Assembly (NCBI GenBank): GCA_035290025.1
Contig: DATDVL010000031.1
Coordinates: forward strand, 1-42,135
Length of the DNA stretch: 42,135 nucleotides
DNA from: DATDVL01 sp035290025
GTDB lineage: Archaea > Nanobdellota > Nanobdellia > SCGC-AAA011-G17 > DATDVL01
Direction of reading: 5' to 3'
This document shows, piece after piece, positions 40,637 to 42,135 of the stretch (the stretch's first letter is position 1; each line of letters opens with the position of its first letter). The position numbers were made by a program, and so were the translations under genes. The notes beneath the pieces are model-generated. The model did no database searches. It was not told where the DNA came from and was given only the letters and a program-made list of their open reading frames with translations.

Positions 40637-41029
40637 CTACTTATAGTAAGCAGCAATATGTTCTAAATCATCAAGCGTCAACGGGGGAAAAACCATCTCA
40701 GGAGACTTACCAATAATCTTGTAAGCAGCTAAAAGCTCAGCATCAGAAATACGACCATCCTTATTACTATCAACAAAACCCCTACTACCAAAAATTGCAG
40801 CTTCTAATTCCCCCTGACGTTTATAACGACTACGACTATCAGCAGAAATAGCAGCATACCTTTGCAAAGCAACCACAGGATTAACTTCAGCAGTCACCAA
40901 CATCGCAGCAGCAGGCAAAGCAATAACAGCAGCTACAACCATGGCACAAAAAAAGTGACTTGGCTCAGAAAAATATCTATTACACTGTTGATGAAAACGC
41001 CTTATACCACTAAAAATAGCAAACGACAT
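40637..41029 (-). CDS. EF-hand protein with N-terminal membrane segment
   Basis: A 130-residue protein on the opposite strand to the cluster. A hydrophobic stretch AMVVAAVIALPAAAMLV (about 29-45) is a membrane anchor or signal. One complete EF-hand calcium loop follows, DSNKDGRISDAE (D87, N89, D91, G92, I94, E98), with flanking helices AAIFGSRGFV and LLAAYKIIG. It is probably exported or membrane-anchored and calcium-binding. Its stop abuts the stop of the previous gene. A TATA-like TTTTTATAGG is upstream on the minus strand. Calcium is the likely ligand; partner unknown. Confidence 0.75.
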   Translation of the reverse strand: MSFAIFSGIRRFHQQCNRYFSEPSHFFCAMVVAAVIALPAAAMLVTAEVNPVVALQRYAAISADSRSRYKRQGELEAAIFGSRGFVDSNKDGRISDAELLAAYKIIGKSPEMVFPPLTLDDLEHIAAYYK

Positions 41030-41086
41030 ACTCTATAATAAAGAAAAGGCCTATAAAAATTTACCGCACAAAAAAAGCTCAACAAA

Positions 41087-41096
41087 CTTTATAAAG
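41087..41096 (+). promoter_or_regulatory. TATA box for moxR
   Basis: CTTTATAAAG lies 26 bases before the MoxR ATG at 41123. Confidence 0.5.
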
Positions 41097-41122
41097 AACC
41101 ATACCTATTCCTAAGAAAGACC

Positions 41123-42058
41123 ATGAAAACCGTCGAAGAAGTACAACAAATCATAGCAAAAATAATGAAAGAAGCAGCAAAAGTAGTCGTCGGACAAGAA
41201 GAAACACTCAAACAAATCATCATCGCCATACTCACGGATAACCATGCCTTACTTGAAGGAGCACCTGGACTAGCAAAAACACTTTGCGTCAAAACCATCG
41301 CAGCACTCATGGACCTAAAATTCTCAAGAATACAAGGAACACCTGATTTAATGCCATCAGACATTACTGGAACCTACCTCCTAGAAGAACGCGCAGGAAA
41401 AAAAGAATTCCGCTTTGAGCCAGGACCAGTATTTGCTAACATCATACTCTTCGACGAAATAAACCGAGCAGTACCAAGAACACAATCTGCCTTATTAGAA
41501 GCAATGCAAGAACGACAAGTAACTGTAGGAAAACAAACATTCAAACTAGAACCACCATTCTTCGTACTCGCAACACAAAACCCCATAGAACAAGAAGGAG
41601 TAAACTATTTACCAGAAGCACAAGCAGACCGCTTCTTATTCAAAATACGAACAGACTACCCCAGCTACACAGAAGAACTAGACATCATTACTAAATACAC
41701 AGAAGGAGTGGAACCAGCAAAACTCACATCCATCATAAAAAAAGAACACCTCTTCGCCATGCAAAGCCTCGTACGAGAAGTACCTGTAGCCAATGACCTC
41801 AAAAAATATGTTGTCGACATTGTCAACGCAAGCAGAAACAAAAAAGATTTGATAGAAATAGGAGCAAGCCCGCGAGCAAGCATAGGACTTATACTCGCAG
41901 CAAAAGCACACGCATTATTAGCAGGAAGAAAATATGTCAGCAAAGAAGACATCAATGCCATGGCACCCGCCGTACTTAGACACCGACTCATCCTCAGCTT
42001 CGAAGCAGAAAGAAACAACCTCAAAGAAGATGATGTCATAAAGAAATTATTACGATGA
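41123..42058 (+). CDS. MoxR-family AAA+ ATPase
   Basis: A 311-residue MoxR ATPase, a chaperone-like regulator of VWA proteins. HALLEGAPGLAKTLCVKTIA is Walker A (GAPGLAKT), IILFDEINRAVPRTQSALLE is Walker B, QERQVTVGKQTF and FVLATQNPIEQEGVNYLPEAQADRF are the sensor 1 and arginine-finger motifs of the family, and the C-terminal lid contains IGASPRASIGLILAAKAHAL. It overlaps the next gene by four bases and shares the region with two VWA proteins, which is the classic partnership. Confidence 0.95.
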   Translation: MKTVEEVQQIIAKIMKEAAKVVVGQEETLKQIIIAILTDNHALLEGAPGLAKTLCVKTIAALMDLKFSRIQGTPDLMPSDITGTYLLEERAGKKEFRFEPGPVFANIILFDEINRAVPRTQSALLEAMQERQVTVGKQTFKLEPPFFVLATQNPIEQEGVNYLPEAQADRFLFKIRTDYPSYTEELDIITKYTEGVEPAKLTSIIKKEHLFAMQSLVREVPVANDLKKYVVDIVNASRNKKDLIEIGASPRASIGLILAAKAHALLAGRKYVSKEDINAMAPAVLRHRLILSFEAERNNLKEDDVIKKLLR

Positions 42059-42135
42059 TAGACACCAGCTTTCTCAAACACCTTGATAGACTTAATCTAA
42101 TTATCAACAAAAAAATAGCATCAAGCATCACAGGC
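42055..42135 (+). CDS. Partial DUF58-family protein (runs off window)
   Basis: The first 27 codons are visible from the ATG overlapping the MoxR stop, reading MIDTSFLKHLDRLNLIINKK and then IASSITG. This start resembles archaeal DUF58 proteins, which are normally encoded directly after MoxR. The DUF58 domain itself lies outside the window, so the call depends on this N-terminus and on gene order. Confidence 0.7.
   Translation, partial: MIDTSFLKHLDRLNLIINKKIASSITG

Noticed and set aside
1..42135. tRNA or rRNA genes
   Set aside because: No cloverleaf-like or conserved rRNA segments were recognised in the intergenic spaces by eye; a tRNA search program would settle it.

Overview
The window is archaeal. 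It carries archaeal/eukaryal-type replication and processing genes (RfcS and RfcL clamp-loader subunits, family B DNA polymerase, FEN-1, RadB, type IA topoisomerase with C-terminal zinc ribbons, Cdc48, type II methionine aminopeptidase, Trm5), TATA boxes about 20-40 bases before starts, and very tight gene packing. The mix with bacterial-looking proteins (parvulin, glutaredoxin, a lytic-transglycosylase-like protein, a MoxR/DUF58/VWA cluster) would fit a DPANN archaeon of the Woesearchaeota/Pacearchaeota kind. That placement is an inference. No rRNA, tRNA or CRISPR array was seen.

Layout. Positions 217-5796 form one + strand operon: rfcS (its P-loop split by a 589-residue LAGLIDADG intein), parvulin, glutaredoxin-like protein, a polysaccharide-lyase-like protein, rfcL and a PD-(D/E)XK-like protein. 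Then come an OB-fold protein, a DUF84-type NTP phosphatase, a 46-residue DUF3096-like membrane protein (-), and a translationally coupled MNT nucleotidyltransferase / HEPN / HerA-like ATPase trio (7031-9242). A minus-strand operon runs FEN-1, EamA transporter, HAD hydrolase, Trm5 (12551-9248). Next are a Cas4-like nuclease fold protein, a murein-lyase-like secreted protein, a second EamA transporter, PolB, a lipoprotein, MetAP, a cupin of unlike composition, Cdc48 with its zinc-ribbon/AbrB partner, a 39-residue basic protein, RadB, an orphan protein, TopA, SerRS, and a wHTH plus unknown-protein pair.

The most notable region is 28346-34972. This 6.6-kb mobile element has perfect 15-bp inverted ends (GGCTTTGCACATTAA) and a perfect 9-bp target duplication (GAAACCAGC). 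It carries an MvaI/BcnI-type restriction enzyme, a convergent SPPY-type (N4-cytosine-like) DNA methyltransferase, a small wHTH protein, a GHKL (MORC-like) ATPase fused to a TIR domain, a cytosine-5 methyltransferase, and an IS5-family (IS903-like) transposase at one end. The transposase's own IS (33882-34972) has a weaker internal end without a matching target duplication, so the last movement apparently mobilised the whole defence cargo. Removing the element and one repeat copy restores the stop codon of the gene it hit.

After the element, 35018-42135 holds a membrane VWA / MoxR / DUF58 cluster: two VWA membrane proteins, a coiled-coil membrane protein, another membrane protein, an EF-hand protein on the opposite strand, a MoxR ATPase, and the start of a DUF58 protein cut by the window edge.

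The + strand is rich in C over G and A over T almost everywhere, whichever strand the genes are on. The transposon cargo, the cupin gene and the 5299-5796 gene break this pattern, which suggests they arrived later.
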